A DNA stretch of 64,000 bases from Legionella taurinensis (GCF_900452865.1 NZ_UGOZ01000001.1:1054001-1118000); one strand, 5' to 3'; positions 1 to 8,581 are shown, numbered from the stretch's first letter. The notes: a model not told the origin generated them from the sequence alone. Numbers and translations: made by a program.

Positions 1-1088
1 CCCAGCTTGCCGCGAAGGAAAAGCCCCGTTATGACGGTCATTGCCGCGATAAGCAGTTGCCGGAAGGGGATACGCCCTTTGTCGTTCGATTTAAAAACCC
101 GCAGGAAGGGGTAGTTTCTTTCAGCGATCAGGTTTACGGCGATATCCATGTCGATAACCGTGAACTCGATGATTTAATCCTTGTCCGTTCAGACGGCCAT
201 CCAACCTATAATTTCGCTGTCGTCATTGACGATTGGGACATGACCATTACCCATGTTATCCGCGGCGATGATCACATCAACAACACGCCCCGGCAAATCA
301 ATCTGTTTAAAGCCTTAAACGCGCCAATCCCCGTCTTTGCGCACCTGCCGATGATTTTGGGCGAGGATGGCAAACGCCTGTCCAAACGCCATGGCGCGGT
401 CAGTGTTCTGCAATTTAAAGAATTGGGCTTTTTACCGCATGCCTTGTTAAATTACCTGGTACGCCTCGGCTGGTCTAACGGCGATCAGGAAATTTTCAGC
501 GTGGACGAAATGATCGCCAGTTTTGATTTAAAAAATGTCAGTCGCGGCGTGTCCAGCTTTAATTACGAAAAACTGCATTGGTTGAATCAGCATTACCAGA
601 AAAGCGATTCCCCGCAGGAGGTGGCCAAGGCCCTGCAATGGCACTTTGAACAAAAGGGGGTGGACTGGTCAAAAGGCCCGTCACTCGCCGATGTCGTGGC
701 TGTGCAGGCGGAGCGCTGCAAAACGCTGGCGGACATGTGTGAAAAAAGCACCTTCTTCTATCAAGATGATATTGATTACGATCCGGATGCGGTGAAGAAG
801 CATTTGCGTCCCGTGGTGCTTGAGCCGCTGCGTACGCTTTATGAACGCCTGCAGCAGGTGGATGCCTGGGAAGCTAACCGCGTACAGGAATGCATTAATG
901 ACGTCAGTGCCGAGTTTGATTTGAATCTGGGCAAAATTGCGCAGCCGTTGCGGGTGGCCGTCACCGGCAGCAGCATGTCGCCAGCCATTGACGTGACGCT
1001 GGCGCTGATTGGCAGACAGCGGGTGTTAAGCCGGTTTCAGCAGGCCTTGCAGATCATTGAGCAGCGGGCGGCTCAGGCGGCGGAATAA
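1..1088 (+). CDS. gltX: Glutamyl-tRNA synthetase, 5'-truncated by window edge
   Basis: Class I aminoacyl-tRNA synthetase that charges tRNA-Glu with glutamate in the cytosol. The reading frame is already open at base 3 (RYDGHCR), so the N-terminal catalytic part with the HIGH motif lies outside the window and about 361 residues are present. Visible landmarks are VRFKNP, the catalytic-domain segment DGHPTYNFAVVIDD with HVIRGDDHINNTPRQ, and the KMSKS-type loop KRLSKRHG. The C-terminal anticodon-binding helical domain follows, including the GSSMSPAID segment. The protein ends naturally at the TAA near 1088. Two tandem tRNA-Glu genes lie elsewhere in the window (47600-47789). Family assignment is firm; only the start is missing. 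Confidence 0.97.
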   Translation, partial: QLAAKEKPRYDGHCRDKQLPEGDTPFVVRFKNPQEGVVSFSDQVYGDIHVDNRELDDLILVRSDGHPTYNFAVVIDDWDMTITHVIRGDDHINNTPRQINLFKALNAPIPVFAHLPMILGEDGKRLSKRHGAVSVLQFKELGFLPHALLNYLVRLGWSNGDQEIFSVDEMIASFDLKNVSRGVSSFNYEKLHWLNQHYQKSDSPQEVAKALQWHFEQKGVDWSKGPSLADVVAVQAERCKTLADMCEKSTFFYQDDIDYDPDAVKKHLRPVVLEPLRTLYERLQQVDAWEANRVQECINDVSAEFDLNLGKIAQPLRVAVTGSSMSPAIDVTLALIGRQRVLSRFQQALQIIEQRAAQAAE

Positions 1089-1183
1089 CGATTCCTGGAT
1101 AAACTGAGGGTGTAGCTATTGTTTATCAATAATAGGTCAGGTTGTGATAAAATCTGACTTTATTTTTTATTGTTAGAAAAAAT

Positions 1184-2488
1184 ATGCACCATCTGGAAAA
1201 CCTATTGTCCTTTTTGAGCGAAATTAATAAGCATCTGTTTTTAGCAAGCGAAGACGCATTGACCCGCAAAGAATTTAAGCGTAAGGGAATTACCCACGTG
1301 GTCAGTGTCATTCAATCCAAAGTCGTGGTGGCTGACAGCATCAAACACCTGCACATCCCGCTCGCGGATTCGCCCCAAGAAAACATACGCTGTCATTTTG
1401 AGAAGGTATTGGCGTTTATTGATGAAGCAATAGCCCAAGACGGTAAAGTGCTGGTGCATTGTGAAAAGGGCATGTCCCGTTCCGCCAGTTTCGTCATTGC
1501 CTGGCTGATGCATGATCAACACCGTCAGGGATTAAAGGTGGATTATGCACGCATTCTGCAGGACCTCATTCAAATACGCTCGGCGGTCTCCCCCAACAAG
1601 GGTTTCGCTCTGCAGTTAATGAATTACGCAGAGGAGTTAAACATCAATTTGACCTCTCTGGATAAGGATTCTTTATTAAACGTCATGTCCTATTTGTCTC
1701 CCAAAGAATGGTCTGCTTTAAGTTGCACATCCCGTTTTTTCAAGCATTTCATGGCCAAGGACGACATGGATAAATTATGGATAGCTCAACTCAAACAGCA
1801 ATTTAAGTTAAGCGAGATGGAGATTACCTTCTGGCGGGAAAAAAAACTGTCTTTTCCTGCGTTGTTTAAGCTGTATACGCGGTTGAAAACCATCATCCCC
1901 TTGCCTGTAAACCTTGCTTTCGCCGTCGGATTTTTTGGATGTGAGAGTCTTTGCAAGCTGTTTATAAACACCCAAGGTAAATCTGAGTTGGAACAGATAT
2001 TGGCAGGAGCAATTGTGGGTTTTAAATCAGACCTTGTACAACAACACCTTGGATCGCTTAGTCCAGAAGTCTGCCAGAAATTAGTCAATTATGCGGTCAT
2101 GGTGGATAATGTGGCTGTGCTCGGTTATTTCGACGGTTATCCCATCAATTGGCATATTCGCAATCCCCAGGGAAATAATTTGCTCTTTATGGCGGCTTTT
2201 CACGGAAGTTATAACGCATTTGTCTATCTTCATCTTACCAAAGGAGTGGATCCGACTCAGCACAATAATACTGGCGCGACCCTTCTGCAAACCTTGTGTT
2301 ACTCATCCAATGGTCAGCTGATCGATTACATCAAGGGTTTAAATTGTTTGGATCCCGATGAACCCAATTATTCAGGATTAACCCCCAGGACCATAGCCAC
2401 AAAGCGAAAGAATACCCTGCTGTTGTCGGCATTTGAGCAATGGCCTGATCCTTCAGACCAACAATCGCTGGGGGTTACCAAGAGTTAG
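1184..2488 (+). CDS. Dual-specificity phosphatase / F-box / ankyrin-like fusion, candidate Dot/Icm effector
   Basis: A 434-residue protein with three eukaryotic-type parts. Residues 10-150 form a compact dual-specificity phosphatase domain with the Cys-X5-Arg loop VHCEKGMSRS (Cys93, Arg99) and a candidate general acid Asp62 in PLADSPQEN. Residues about 158-200 read as an F-box (LDKDSLLNVMSYLSPKEW followed by LSCTSRFFKHF). Residues about 330-415 contain two degenerate ankyrin-like helix pairs (NNLLFMAAFHGSYNAFVYL; GATLLQTLCYSS). F-boxes recruit SKP1/CUL1 ubiquitin ligases in eukaryotic cells, so the plausible role is in the host cytosol after type IV secretion; this is inference. There is no signal peptide. 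The start ATG has only a weak ribosome site. The 3' end overlaps the convergent neighbour by 4 bases. Confidence 0.8.
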   Translation: MHHLENLLSFLSEINKHLFLASEDALTRKEFKRKGITHVVSVIQSKVVVADSIKHLHIPLADSPQENIRCHFEKVLAFIDEAIAQDGKVLVHCEKGMSRSASFVIAWLMHDQHRQGLKVDYARILQDLIQIRSAVSPNKGFALQLMNYAEELNINLTSLDKDSLLNVMSYLSPKEWSALSCTSRFFKHFMAKDDMDKLWIAQLKQQFKLSEMEITFWREKKLSFPALFKLYTRLKTIIPLPVNLAFAVGFFGCESLCKLFINTQGKSELEQILAGAIVGFKSDLVQQHLGSLSPEVCQKLVNYAVMVDNVAVLGYFDGYPINWHIRNPQGNNLLFMAAFHGSYNAFVYLHLTKGVDPTQHNNTGATLLQTLCYSSNGQLIDYIKGLNCLDPDEPNYSGLTPRTIATKRKNTLLLSAFEQWPDPSDQQSLGVTKS

Positions 2489-3156
2489 TGAGAAGGTTTC
2501 AATGCCATGGCATTGTTTTTGGCTTTTATTTGTTCCTCGCTTAGAGTCATGGTCTGTGTATTCAATGAAAATGAGAGAGCCTTGGTTTCAGAATTATATT
2601 TTACCGACATAGCCGTTGATTTTTCTGTATTGGAGGACTCTTCTTTTGCCTTTTTAAAGAGTTCTTCAAACTCATTTTGGTAATCAAATTGGGTGAATTT
2701 ACTCAATTTGATCTGAAATGACGAAGGGAGCACCTCCTCCTGACATAAACCATGCACAGTACTTAAAAACTGACTTAGGGTGGGCGTGTAATGCCCGCTG
2801 CAGTTGTCAATGGCCACCTCTTTTTTCCCGGTTGTTTCATCCCAGAAGTAATCTAGCCAACCAGCGGATTGCGTTTCCTTGCCGGCTTTAAATTGGGAGT
2901 GGACTGTCGGTGTGCCAATGTACAGGGCGCCGTTGGGCCCTACCGCATACATGTAGGTTTTGTCAGCGACTTTTTCGCGGCTTTCGTCATAGACCCATCG
3001 ACCCTGGGCAAGGTCGATTTTGTGTGCTTTTCGCATAGCCTTGTCAAAAAAAGCGTATTTATAAAAAAAGCCCTCTGTGTTAAAAACATCGTCCAATGCT
3101 TTGTCTTCACTGACCTTAGCCAGATTGGTTTCACGTGCGTTAATTCTGTTTTTCAT
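2485..3156 (-). CDS. Conserved hypothetical protein, candidate PmrA-regulated effector
   Basis: A 223-residue soluble protein with no signal peptide or membrane segment. The centre reads ALYIGTPTVHSQFKAGKE, then AGWLDYFWDE, then DNCSGHYTPTLSQFL. This H-S-x-F ... A-G-W ... N-x-S-G-H-Y-x-P pattern is one I associate with uncharacterised proteins in Legionella and other host-associated bacteria, possibly enzymatic, but I cannot name a function. The C-terminal 60 residues are polar and Lys/Glu-rich. The best functional clue is the promoter: a tandem CTTAAT repeat of 11-base period lies 48 bases upstream of the ATG (see 3204-3223). It converges on the phosphatase/F-box gene and shares its last 4 bases with it. 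Effector status is inferred from context, not shown. Confidence 0.7.
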   Translation of the reverse strand: MKNRINARETNLAKVSEDKALDDVFNTEGFFYKYAFFDKAMRKAHKIDLAQGRWVYDESREKVADKTYMYAVGPNGALYIGTPTVHSQFKAGKETQSAGWLDYFWDETTGKKEVAIDNCSGHYTPTLSQFLSTVHGLCQEEVLPSSFQIKLSKFTQFDYQNEFEELFKKAKEESSNTEKSTAMSVKYNSETKALSFSLNTQTMTLSEEQIKAKNNAMALKPSH

Positions 3157-3203
3157 AATAGATACTAAATCATTACTGCGATAGGTATAACACTACCTAA
3201 AAT

Positions 3204-3223
3204 GACATTAAGAAATAATTAAG
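3204..3223 (-). promoter_or_regulatory. PmrA-box-like tandem CTTAAT element
   Basis: On the minus strand this reads CTTAAT-TATTT-CTTAAT-GTC, two identical 6-mers at an 11-base period. That is the published Legionella PmrA arrangement (cTTAATatT, two bases, cTTAATatT). A TTATAC -10-like hexamer lies 13 bases further on, and the ATG of the 2485-3156 gene is 48 bases away. Found by eye; binding is not shown. Confidence 0.6.
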
Positions 3224-3352
3224 AAATCAGTAATTTGCAAAATTGCAATACTATTTACACACTCTTATTAAAATGAACAGCAAATGAAGAGGAAAAGCAG
3301 CCTTTCCTTTGATTTAACGCTATACTCTGGGTAATTCATCAGGTGTTTTTCT

Positions 3353-4804
3353 ATGCGTCTTCATTTTGATAACAGCTTTGCCCGCTTGCCGGATACGTTC
3401 TATACCCTGCTTGATGCGACACCCGTAAATGACTGTGAATTGATCCATGTCAATGAAGGGGTGGCTGCGCGTCTTGGCATTGGCGCTGACGTGTTAAGCT
3501 CCCCTTCATTCGCCCATTATTTTGGCGGCAATCAACGCCTGCCCGGCAGTAAGCCCCTGGCCATGGTGTATGCGGGACATCAATTCGGCTATTACGTGCC
3601 GCAACTGGGCGATGGCCGGGCTCTGTTGCTTGGCGAAATCATTAATGCTGAGGGCGAGCGCTGGGACATTCAATTAAAAGGTTCAGGCCAAACGCCCTAT
3701 TCCCGCATGGGGGATGGCCGGGCGGTGCTGCGTTCGACCGTTCGCGAGTACTTAGCCTCCGAAGCCCTTCATGCCCTGGGCATTCCAACCACCCTGGCCT
3801 TGTGCATTGTGGCAACGCATGAGCCGGTTTACCGTCATGTGCCGGAGCCTGGTGCGGTATTGACCCGCGTGGCTGAATCGCACATCCGTATCGGCCATTT
3901 TGAGTATTTTTACTATACCCGTCAATTTGAAGCAGTGAAGCAGTTGGCCGATTATGTGTTAACACGGCATTATCCTGACCAACCGCACGATGAAAACGGC
4001 TACGCCTACCTTTTTGAGCAGGCGGTGTTACGCACCGCCCGTCTGATTGCGCAATGGCAGGCGGTGGGTTTTTGTCATGGGGTGATGAATACCGATAACA
4101 TGTCGGTGTTGGGATTAACCATTGACTACGGTCCCTTTGGTTTTCTTGATGCCTATGACGCCGCGCACGTCTGCAACAGTTCGGATGAGACCGGTCGTTA
4201 TGCCTTTGACCGGCAGCCTGCCATTGCCTTTTGGAATCTGATGGCCTTTGCTCAGGCGCTAACCCCTTTGCTGCCGCAGGACACGTTAAGGTCCATACTG
4301 GATTTGTTTCAACCGGAGCTGGTTAAGGCTTACAGCGACTTCATGCGCAAAAAAATGGGTTGGCAGTTACCGCAGGAAGAAGACATGGAACTCATCAATG
4401 CCATGCTGGATTTAATGCAGCAGCGCCGGCTCGACTACACCCTGTTTTTACGCACTTTAAGTGATTATGCGCTTCATCAGGATGACCGCTGCTTTGACCG
4501 TCTGACTTGCCGGCCTGAGGCCTTAAAGCCCTGGCTTGAAGCCTATGCTGCGCGTTGTGCCCGGGAAGGCGCCCGCGCTGATGAGCGTAGCCAGCAGATG
4601 AAAAGCGTAAACCCCAAATACATCCTGCGGAATTACCTCGCGCAACAAGCCATTGACGCCGCCTATGAACATCAGGATTACAGCGAAATCGACAGGCTCT
4701 TTCGCGTGTTGCAGAGGCCGTTTGATGAGCAGCCGGATAAAGCGCACTACGCGCAATTGCCGCCGGAATGGGCGGCGCGGATTTCGGTGAGTTGTTCTTC
4801 CTAG
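3353..4804 (+). CDS. selO: SelO family protein AMPylase (YdiU)
   Basis: A pseudokinase-fold enzyme of the SelO/YdiU family, whose characterised members transfer AMP from ATP to Ser/Thr/Tyr of target proteins. At 483 residues it has the normal bacterial length. Diagnostic segments are MVYAGHQFGYYVPQLGDGRA, DIQLKGSGQTPYSR, the GDGRAVLRSTVREYL helix, GFCHGVMNTDNMS (catalytic-loop equivalent) and TIDYGPFGFLDAYD (metal-binding Asp). The protein ends in Cys-Ser-Ser, the place where eukaryotic SelO has Sec-Ser-Ser. It converges on the adenosine-deaminase-like gene with only two bases between the stop codons and no visible terminator. Confidence 0.95.
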   Translation: MRLHFDNSFARLPDTFYTLLDATPVNDCELIHVNEGVAARLGIGADVLSSPSFAHYFGGNQRLPGSKPLAMVYAGHQFGYYVPQLGDGRALLLGEIINAEGERWDIQLKGSGQTPYSRMGDGRAVLRSTVREYLASEALHALGIPTTLALCIVATHEPVYRHVPEPGAVLTRVAESHIRIGHFEYFYYTRQFEAVKQLADYVLTRHYPDQPHDENGYAYLFEQAVLRTARLIAQWQAVGFCHGVMNTDNMSVLGLTIDYGPFGFLDAYDAAHVCNSSDETGRYAFDRQPAIAFWNLMAFAQALTPLLPQDTLRSILDLFQPELVKAYSDFMRKKMGWQLPQEEDMELINAMLDLMQQRRLDYTLFLRTLSDYALHQDDRCFDRLTCRPEALKPWLEAYAARCAREGARADERSQQMKSVNPKYILRNYLAQQAIDAAYEHQDYSEIDRLFRVLQRPFDEQPDKAHYAQLPPEWAARISVSCSS

Positions 4805-4806
4805 GA

Positions 4807-5838
4807 TTAAAAGCGGTATTGGTTCTGCTGTTGCAGGAATTCCTTAAGCGTGATGGGTTTCGGATTTTTAAAAAAGCCAAAAACCAGTTGGCTTTCATGC
4901 TGGATGTCTGCGTTAAAAATGGTTTCGTCATCGGTTCCAGGAACAACCGGATCGGACACGGAGTCATAGATGGAGGCCACCGGGTGCGGTTTACCCTGTT
5001 CATGCCAGTTTAATTTGGCATGGCAGGTGGGGCAGACTTCAATCGGTAATTGCAACGCCTTGATGCGTTGTTTTTGCTGTTCAGTCAGGTAAATGCAATG
5101 GCCTAAACGGATTTTACCAAAAAAGGGATGATCACTCTGGTCAGGGTGATTTTTTACCCAGTCTTCAAGCGTTGCAAGAATGGTGTCGGTGTCTTGACGC
5201 TCCTGCAGGGTATCCGCTTCGCCCATGTGGATGGCAAGACCCACGTGCTTGTCCAGCGCCAGTTGAATGGTTTTGACCAATTCCTGTCCAGTTAATTGAC
5301 GCGGTGCCAGGGGTTGGCCGCTGATGTCAATGCCTTTCAGCAAGCCGCCGCTTTGTAACACCTTTTGAATAAAGTAGTCGGCATCCTTGGCTGTGTGATG
5401 GACCCTGTCCAAGCTCAGTAAGCCATACGCTTCTTTCCCCAAAGCAGAATCTTCCCTGGCATCGAGCAGGCCTTTTAAAAAGGCAGCGATGTAATCGTCC
5501 ACCGTGCAGGCATCCATGGGTTTCGGGGTCGTGCGGATCTCGAGGTAGTTCCCTGCGGAATTGGCAATGACATCGTAAGTGCCTTCCTGAATGTCCTTCA
5601 GTTTCTGCACCATCTTATGAACGAGAGCAAACTGTGTCCAAATCAGTTTAAGGCAGGCTTCGGTGTCGCGCGGTACTTCCCTGGATTTATCCTCATACTG
5701 TTGTTGAACTTCCTGAAATTGCTGGTAAACCTGCGGACACTTGTTTCTTTCTGCAATTCCCTTAAGGAAGCCCTTGCTGAAACTGCCATTGAGGTGGCAA
5801 TGGAAATCGGCAAAATTCGGTTGCGTTTTAGTTTGCAT
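4807..5838 (-). CDS. Adenosine deaminase family amidohydrolase
   Basis: A TIM-barrel metal-dependent deaminase of the adenosine/AMP deaminase family. Zinc-binding HxH is at residues 13-15 (FHCHLNGS). Further on come HMGEAD (metal His plus catalytic Glu), LGHCIYL, the EVCPTCHAKLNW segment in place of the usual CPxSN, and GTDDETIFN (the Asp-Asp pair). All catalytic positions are therefore present, but the Cys-Pro-Thr-Cys-His variant and Thr-Asp-Asp-Glu make the substrate uncertain; adenosine is the default guess. I chose the ATG at 5838 because AAAGAGG lies six bases before it. An in-frame ATG 14 codons upstream lacks such a site. The product has 343 residues and no signal peptide, so a cytosolic purine-salvage role is likely. 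Confidence 0.85.
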   Translation of the reverse strand: MQTKTQPNFADFHCHLNGSFSKGFLKGIAERNKCPQVYQQFQEVQQQYEDKSREVPRDTEACLKLIWTQFALVHKMVQKLKDIQEGTYDVIANSAGNYLEIRTTPKPMDACTVDDYIAAFLKGLLDAREDSALGKEAYGLLSLDRVHHTAKDADYFIQKVLQSGGLLKGIDISGQPLAPRQLTGQELVKTIQLALDKHVGLAIHMGEADTLQERQDTDTILATLEDWVKNHPDQSDHPFFGKIRLGHCIYLTEQQKQRIKALQLPIEVCPTCHAKLNWHEQGKPHPVASIYDSVSDPVVPGTDDETIFNADIQHESQLVFGFFKNPKPITLKEFLQQQNQYRF

Positions 5839-6002
5839 GTCAGCCTCTTTAAGGTCGAAAGTCCTGCATTCTATCCGCAAATAAAGCCGACGTCAGCTTC
5901 GAATAACCCTTGGCCTGATAATCTGAATTTCAGGCCGAATGGCTATTTCCGTTTACCGCGGCTTTTGCTAGTATGAGGGCAACGTGCAGAGAGGGGGCAG
6001 GT

Positions 6003-6425
6003 ATGGCTAAAGTGCAATTTCAAGTGGAACCGCACCCCGCACCGCAAGACGAGGCCGTGTTGCGCGCAGGCATTGTCAAGTTTAATGTCAGCTGCATTCA
6101 TGAGCAGGCGAGCCATTTCTGTCTTTTCGCCAGAGACGATGGGCAATTGATTGGCGGCGCCTCCCTCTGGCAGCACAGTGACGCCTTTTACATCGATGTG
6201 CTGTGGTTTGAAGACAACTACCGTCGACAGGGCCTGGGTTCAGCACTTCTCGACAGGCTGGATAAGCAGGCGGTCAGTGCTGGCATTAAAAAAATATTTG
6301 TCGATACCTTTTCATTTCAAGCGCGTGATTTTTATGAAAAAAACGGTTTTGCGGTGATTGCCTGCGTACCGGAATACCTCCTGGGGCATGACCGTTATTT
6401 TCTTAAAAAAAGCCTGTCGTTCTGA
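6003..6425 (+). CDS. GNAT family N-acetyltransferase
   Basis: A 140-residue single-domain GNAT enzyme that transfers acetyl from acetyl-CoA to an unidentified amine. Beta-4/alpha-3 with the pyrophosphate loop is clear: YIDVLWFEDNYRRQGLGSAL (Q/R-x-x-G-x-G/A type). It is followed by the C-terminal FYEKNGFAVIA signature. The ATG at 6003 follows AGAGGGGGCAGGT, a strong ribosome site; a longer in-frame start at 5973 has none. It stands alone on the plus strand, divergent from the adenosine-deaminase-like gene. Confidence 0.88.
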   Translation: MAKVQFQVEPHPAPQDEAVLRAGIVKFNVSCIHEQASHFCLFARDDGQLIGGASLWQHSDAFYIDVLWFEDNYRRQGLGSALLDRLDKQAVSAGIKKIFVDTFSFQARDFYEKNGFAVIACVPEYLLGHDRYFLKKSLSF

Positions 6426-6451
6426 TCTGGCATTAAATTTGCTCAATGAAA

Positions 6452-6473
6452 TGTCCATAAGCGCCTATGGACA
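6452..6473 (+). other. Perfect inverted repeat immediately upstream of the beta-helix gene
   Basis: TGTCCATA and TATGGACA pair perfectly around AGCGCC, an 8-base stem with a 6-base loop. The stem ends 6 bases before the ATG at 6480, where a Shine-Dalgarno sequence would normally sit. No U-run follows. It could be a translational control hairpin, an operator, or a weak terminator for the GNAT gene. Confidence 0.5.
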
Positions 6474-6479
6474 CACATC

Positions 6480-7931
6480 ATGTTTTCGTTAAAGCCCACG
6501 TTTTCGAAACTGGTCGGTTTGGTCTTGTTGACGGCCGGTGTATCCGTCCAGGCAACTACCTGGTACCTGAAAGCCGGCAATACCCCCGGCAAAGGCACGG
6601 CCGAAGCCCCCTTCAACAGCATGGAAGCGCTTGGCAATCTCGCCGAAGAGGGGGACACGCTCATCATTCTTCCTTCCAACGAGGTTTTTAAAGGAAAAAT
6701 CACGCTTAAACCGGATCAAATCATCAAGGGCGGCGGTGTGATTGATTGCGCGGGAACACCCTTTGTCTGCAAGGTCAATCAGGCGGGAGCCCGAATCACC
6801 AATCCCGATGGCGATGCCATTGAATTGGCGGAAAATACACAAATCATGGGCATTGAGATCATTAAACCCGCAGGCTATGCCATTTATGGGAAAAATGTTC
6901 GCAACGTGAAAATCAGCCACACCCGTATTGTCAGCGCCAATCAGGCGGCAAAGGTGCAGGATGAGTTTTTACCGCCGCCGGAGTTACGCGGCTTTATGAC
7001 TTTTTTTCTGGGTAAACAATACAATAACAGGAATTTTCCCAAAGCAGCCATTGCCTTTGTCGGGGACAGCGATTATTCGCTGGATGCCATTGAAATCAGC
7101 CACAGCCTGATTGAAGGCGAAAATAATGGCGGGACTCGAGGATCCGGTGTCAGCGTCCTGCTGGCTGAAAAATCATCGGCCGGCATTGCCATGGAAAACA
7201 ACATGATCAAGGGCAACAGCACCCTTGAGGGGGTGGTGCCTAATTACCATGCCGGCATTTATGTACTGGCCAAAGACGAAGCGGAGGGACGGCTTAAAAT
7301 TAACGGATTGTCCATCAGCCACTTAAAACGGTTCAATGACGGGATTGACCTGATTGCGTTTGATGACGCCAAATTATATGCCCAGATTCAGGGCTATCAA
7401 TTTTACGGCTCCCCCTGGCAGGGGCAGATGAGCGAGGGGCTGGAAACCATTACCGCGTATGGACAAGGCAAGTTTGCTCCCTTAGCCAAAATGACGGCGA
7501 CTGAACATCATGCGCAAATTGTTCTTCGTGTGCAAGACAGTGTGATTACCGGCAGCGGCGGTCCCGGAATTGTCATGTGCAATTCGCTCGGCAATGCGCC
7601 TAAGAACATCATTGATCTGGGGCAGGGGCCTGCAGCTGAAACCGGAACGTTTATCGATAGCCCCAGTTCAGGAGGTAATGAAATCCATAATAATTCAAGT
7701 GCCTCCGGCAATGGCGTGGAAGTGGTCGTGATCAATGGCAGCGTTTACGCTCGCAACAATTGGTGGGGCGAGCATGGCGCAATCAAAGGCAAAAGCGACG
7801 ACTTGACCCTGGATCCAAAACTTGCCCGCCTTTGCGGCGTCAATTTAAATGCGGAATTTTGTCAAAAAGGGGAAGTCAGTCAGTTGTATACTGAGCCCGC
7901 ATTAAAGAAAGGAGGTGTTAAATCCCATTGA
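6480..7931 (+). CDS. Secreted right-handed beta-helix protein
   Basis: A 483-residue exported protein. The N-terminus is a signal peptide (basic start, LVGLVLLTAGVSVQA, cleavage before TTWYL). The mature start YLKAGNTPGKGTAEAPFNSM resembles the Y-V-x-x-x-G-x-D..G-T..A-P-F opening of DUF1565/pectate-lyase-like beta-helices. Residues about 80-430 are short hydrophobic strands with Asn/Gly turns (ITNPDGDAIELAENTQIMG; NVKISHTRIVSANQ; IEISHSLIEGENNGG), the ladder of a parallel beta-helix. No pectate-lyase catalytic set was recognised, so it may be a carbohydrate-active enzyme or an adhesive surface protein. The genome has type II secretion genes (gspL/gspM below), so export by that route is plausible. 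No Shine-Dalgarno; see the hairpin at 6452. Confidence 0.8.
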   Translation: MFSLKPTFSKLVGLVLLTAGVSVQATTWYLKAGNTPGKGTAEAPFNSMEALGNLAEEGDTLIILPSNEVFKGKITLKPDQIIKGGGVIDCAGTPFVCKVNQAGARITNPDGDAIELAENTQIMGIEIIKPAGYAIYGKNVRNVKISHTRIVSANQAAKVQDEFLPPPELRGFMTFFLGKQYNNRNFPKAAIAFVGDSDYSLDAIEISHSLIEGENNGGTRGSGVSVLLAEKSSAGIAMENNMIKGNSTLEGVVPNYHAGIYVLAKDEAEGRLKINGLSISHLKRFNDGIDLIAFDDAKLYAQIQGYQFYGSPWQGQMSEGLETITAYGQGKFAPLAKMTATEHHAQIVLRVQDSVITGSGGPGIVMCNSLGNAPKNIIDLGQGPAAETGTFIDSPSSGGNEIHNNSSASGNGVEVVVINGSVYARNNWWGEHGAIKGKSDDLTLDPKLARLCGVNLNAEFCQKGEVSQLYTEPALKKGGVKSH

Positions 7932-8038
7932 TCCTGTCGTCATGTTGATGTTTTTTGTCGTTGGGTGTGACTGATTTGTTTACCTTGGTGAATAAGACAA
8001 ACCCGTAGGAAGATGCGAATTAAGATAGTGAGTAAAAT

Positions 8039-8581
8039 ATGGACATTTTGATTAATACCTTAGGATACATCGCCTCATCGCTTGTTTTCGCGGCCTTTTA
8101 TGTTAAACGGATAATGACGTTACGTCTGATTGCGATTGGCAGCAACGTCGCTTTTATTGCTTATGCAACAACGGCGCATCTTCTGCCTATTTTTATTCTG
8201 CATTCCCTGCTCCTGCCGTTAAATATTCACCGCATTCTCGAATTAAGGCGAAACCTTAAACTGCTGGCTGAAGGTCAGGCGGATGAAAAATCCATTAAAA
8301 AGCTGCTGGGACCCCGATGGATGAATACCAATGAAATGGTGTTTAAGGACGGTAAAACCACCTGGACTGTTTATCTGCTGAAAGCCGATTCAGAGGGCAT
8401 GGCGTGCACACCCGAGGTGCCCAGCGACAAAGCGTCGATTTTTGATGAGGGACACAACCCTGACAATATTTATGTCATTAATCCTGAAAAACCGGCGGAG
8501 TCCAACCTGCCGCTTAAATTAATCGGTTACGACAAAGCCAGTAATGCGGACATGGCCGGTACGGTGGAGACGGCCCTGTAA
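8039..8581 (+). CDS. YgjV-like small inner-membrane protein with cytosolic tail
   Basis: A 180-residue protein with three predicted membrane helices in the first 75 residues: LGYIASSLVFAAFYVKRIM, LRLIAIGSNVAFIAYATTA, LLPIFILHSLLLPLNI. These precede a soluble tail with a short hydrophilic domain (TTWTVYLLKADSEG). The N-terminal pattern matches the YgjV-type membrane module, which in some proteobacteria sits beside or is fused to cyclic-nucleotide-binding domains; no such domain is seen here. Function unknown. It is flanked on both sides by genes for exported proteins but has its own upstream gap of 107 bases, so no operon is proposed. Confidence 0.75.
   Translation: MDILINTLGYIASSLVFAAFYVKRIMTLRLIAIGSNVAFIAYATTAHLLPIFILHSLLLPLNIHRILELRRNLKLLAEGQADEKSIKKLLGPRWMNTNEMVFKDGKTTWTVYLLKADSEGMACTPEVPSDKASIFDEGHNPDNIYVINPEKPAESNLPLKLIGYDKASNADMAGTVETAL

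Noticed and set aside
1241-1522. Minus-strand open frame over the phosphatase domain
   Set aside because: Antisense shadow of the plus-strand gene that carries a clear phosphatase signature.
3234-3247. TTGCAA-AA-TTGCAA repeat between divergent genes as an operator
   Set aside because: Short and AT-rich, with no clear link to either promoter; too weak to annotate.
4395-5003. Minus-strand open frame spanning the selO/deaminase junction
   Set aside because: Runs across two well-supported convergent genes and has Arg/Ala-rich shadow composition.
7908-7917. Strong AAAGGAGGTG ribosome-binding site near the end of the beta-helix gene
   Set aside because: No open frame of useful length starts at suitable spacing after it; the best is about ten codons.
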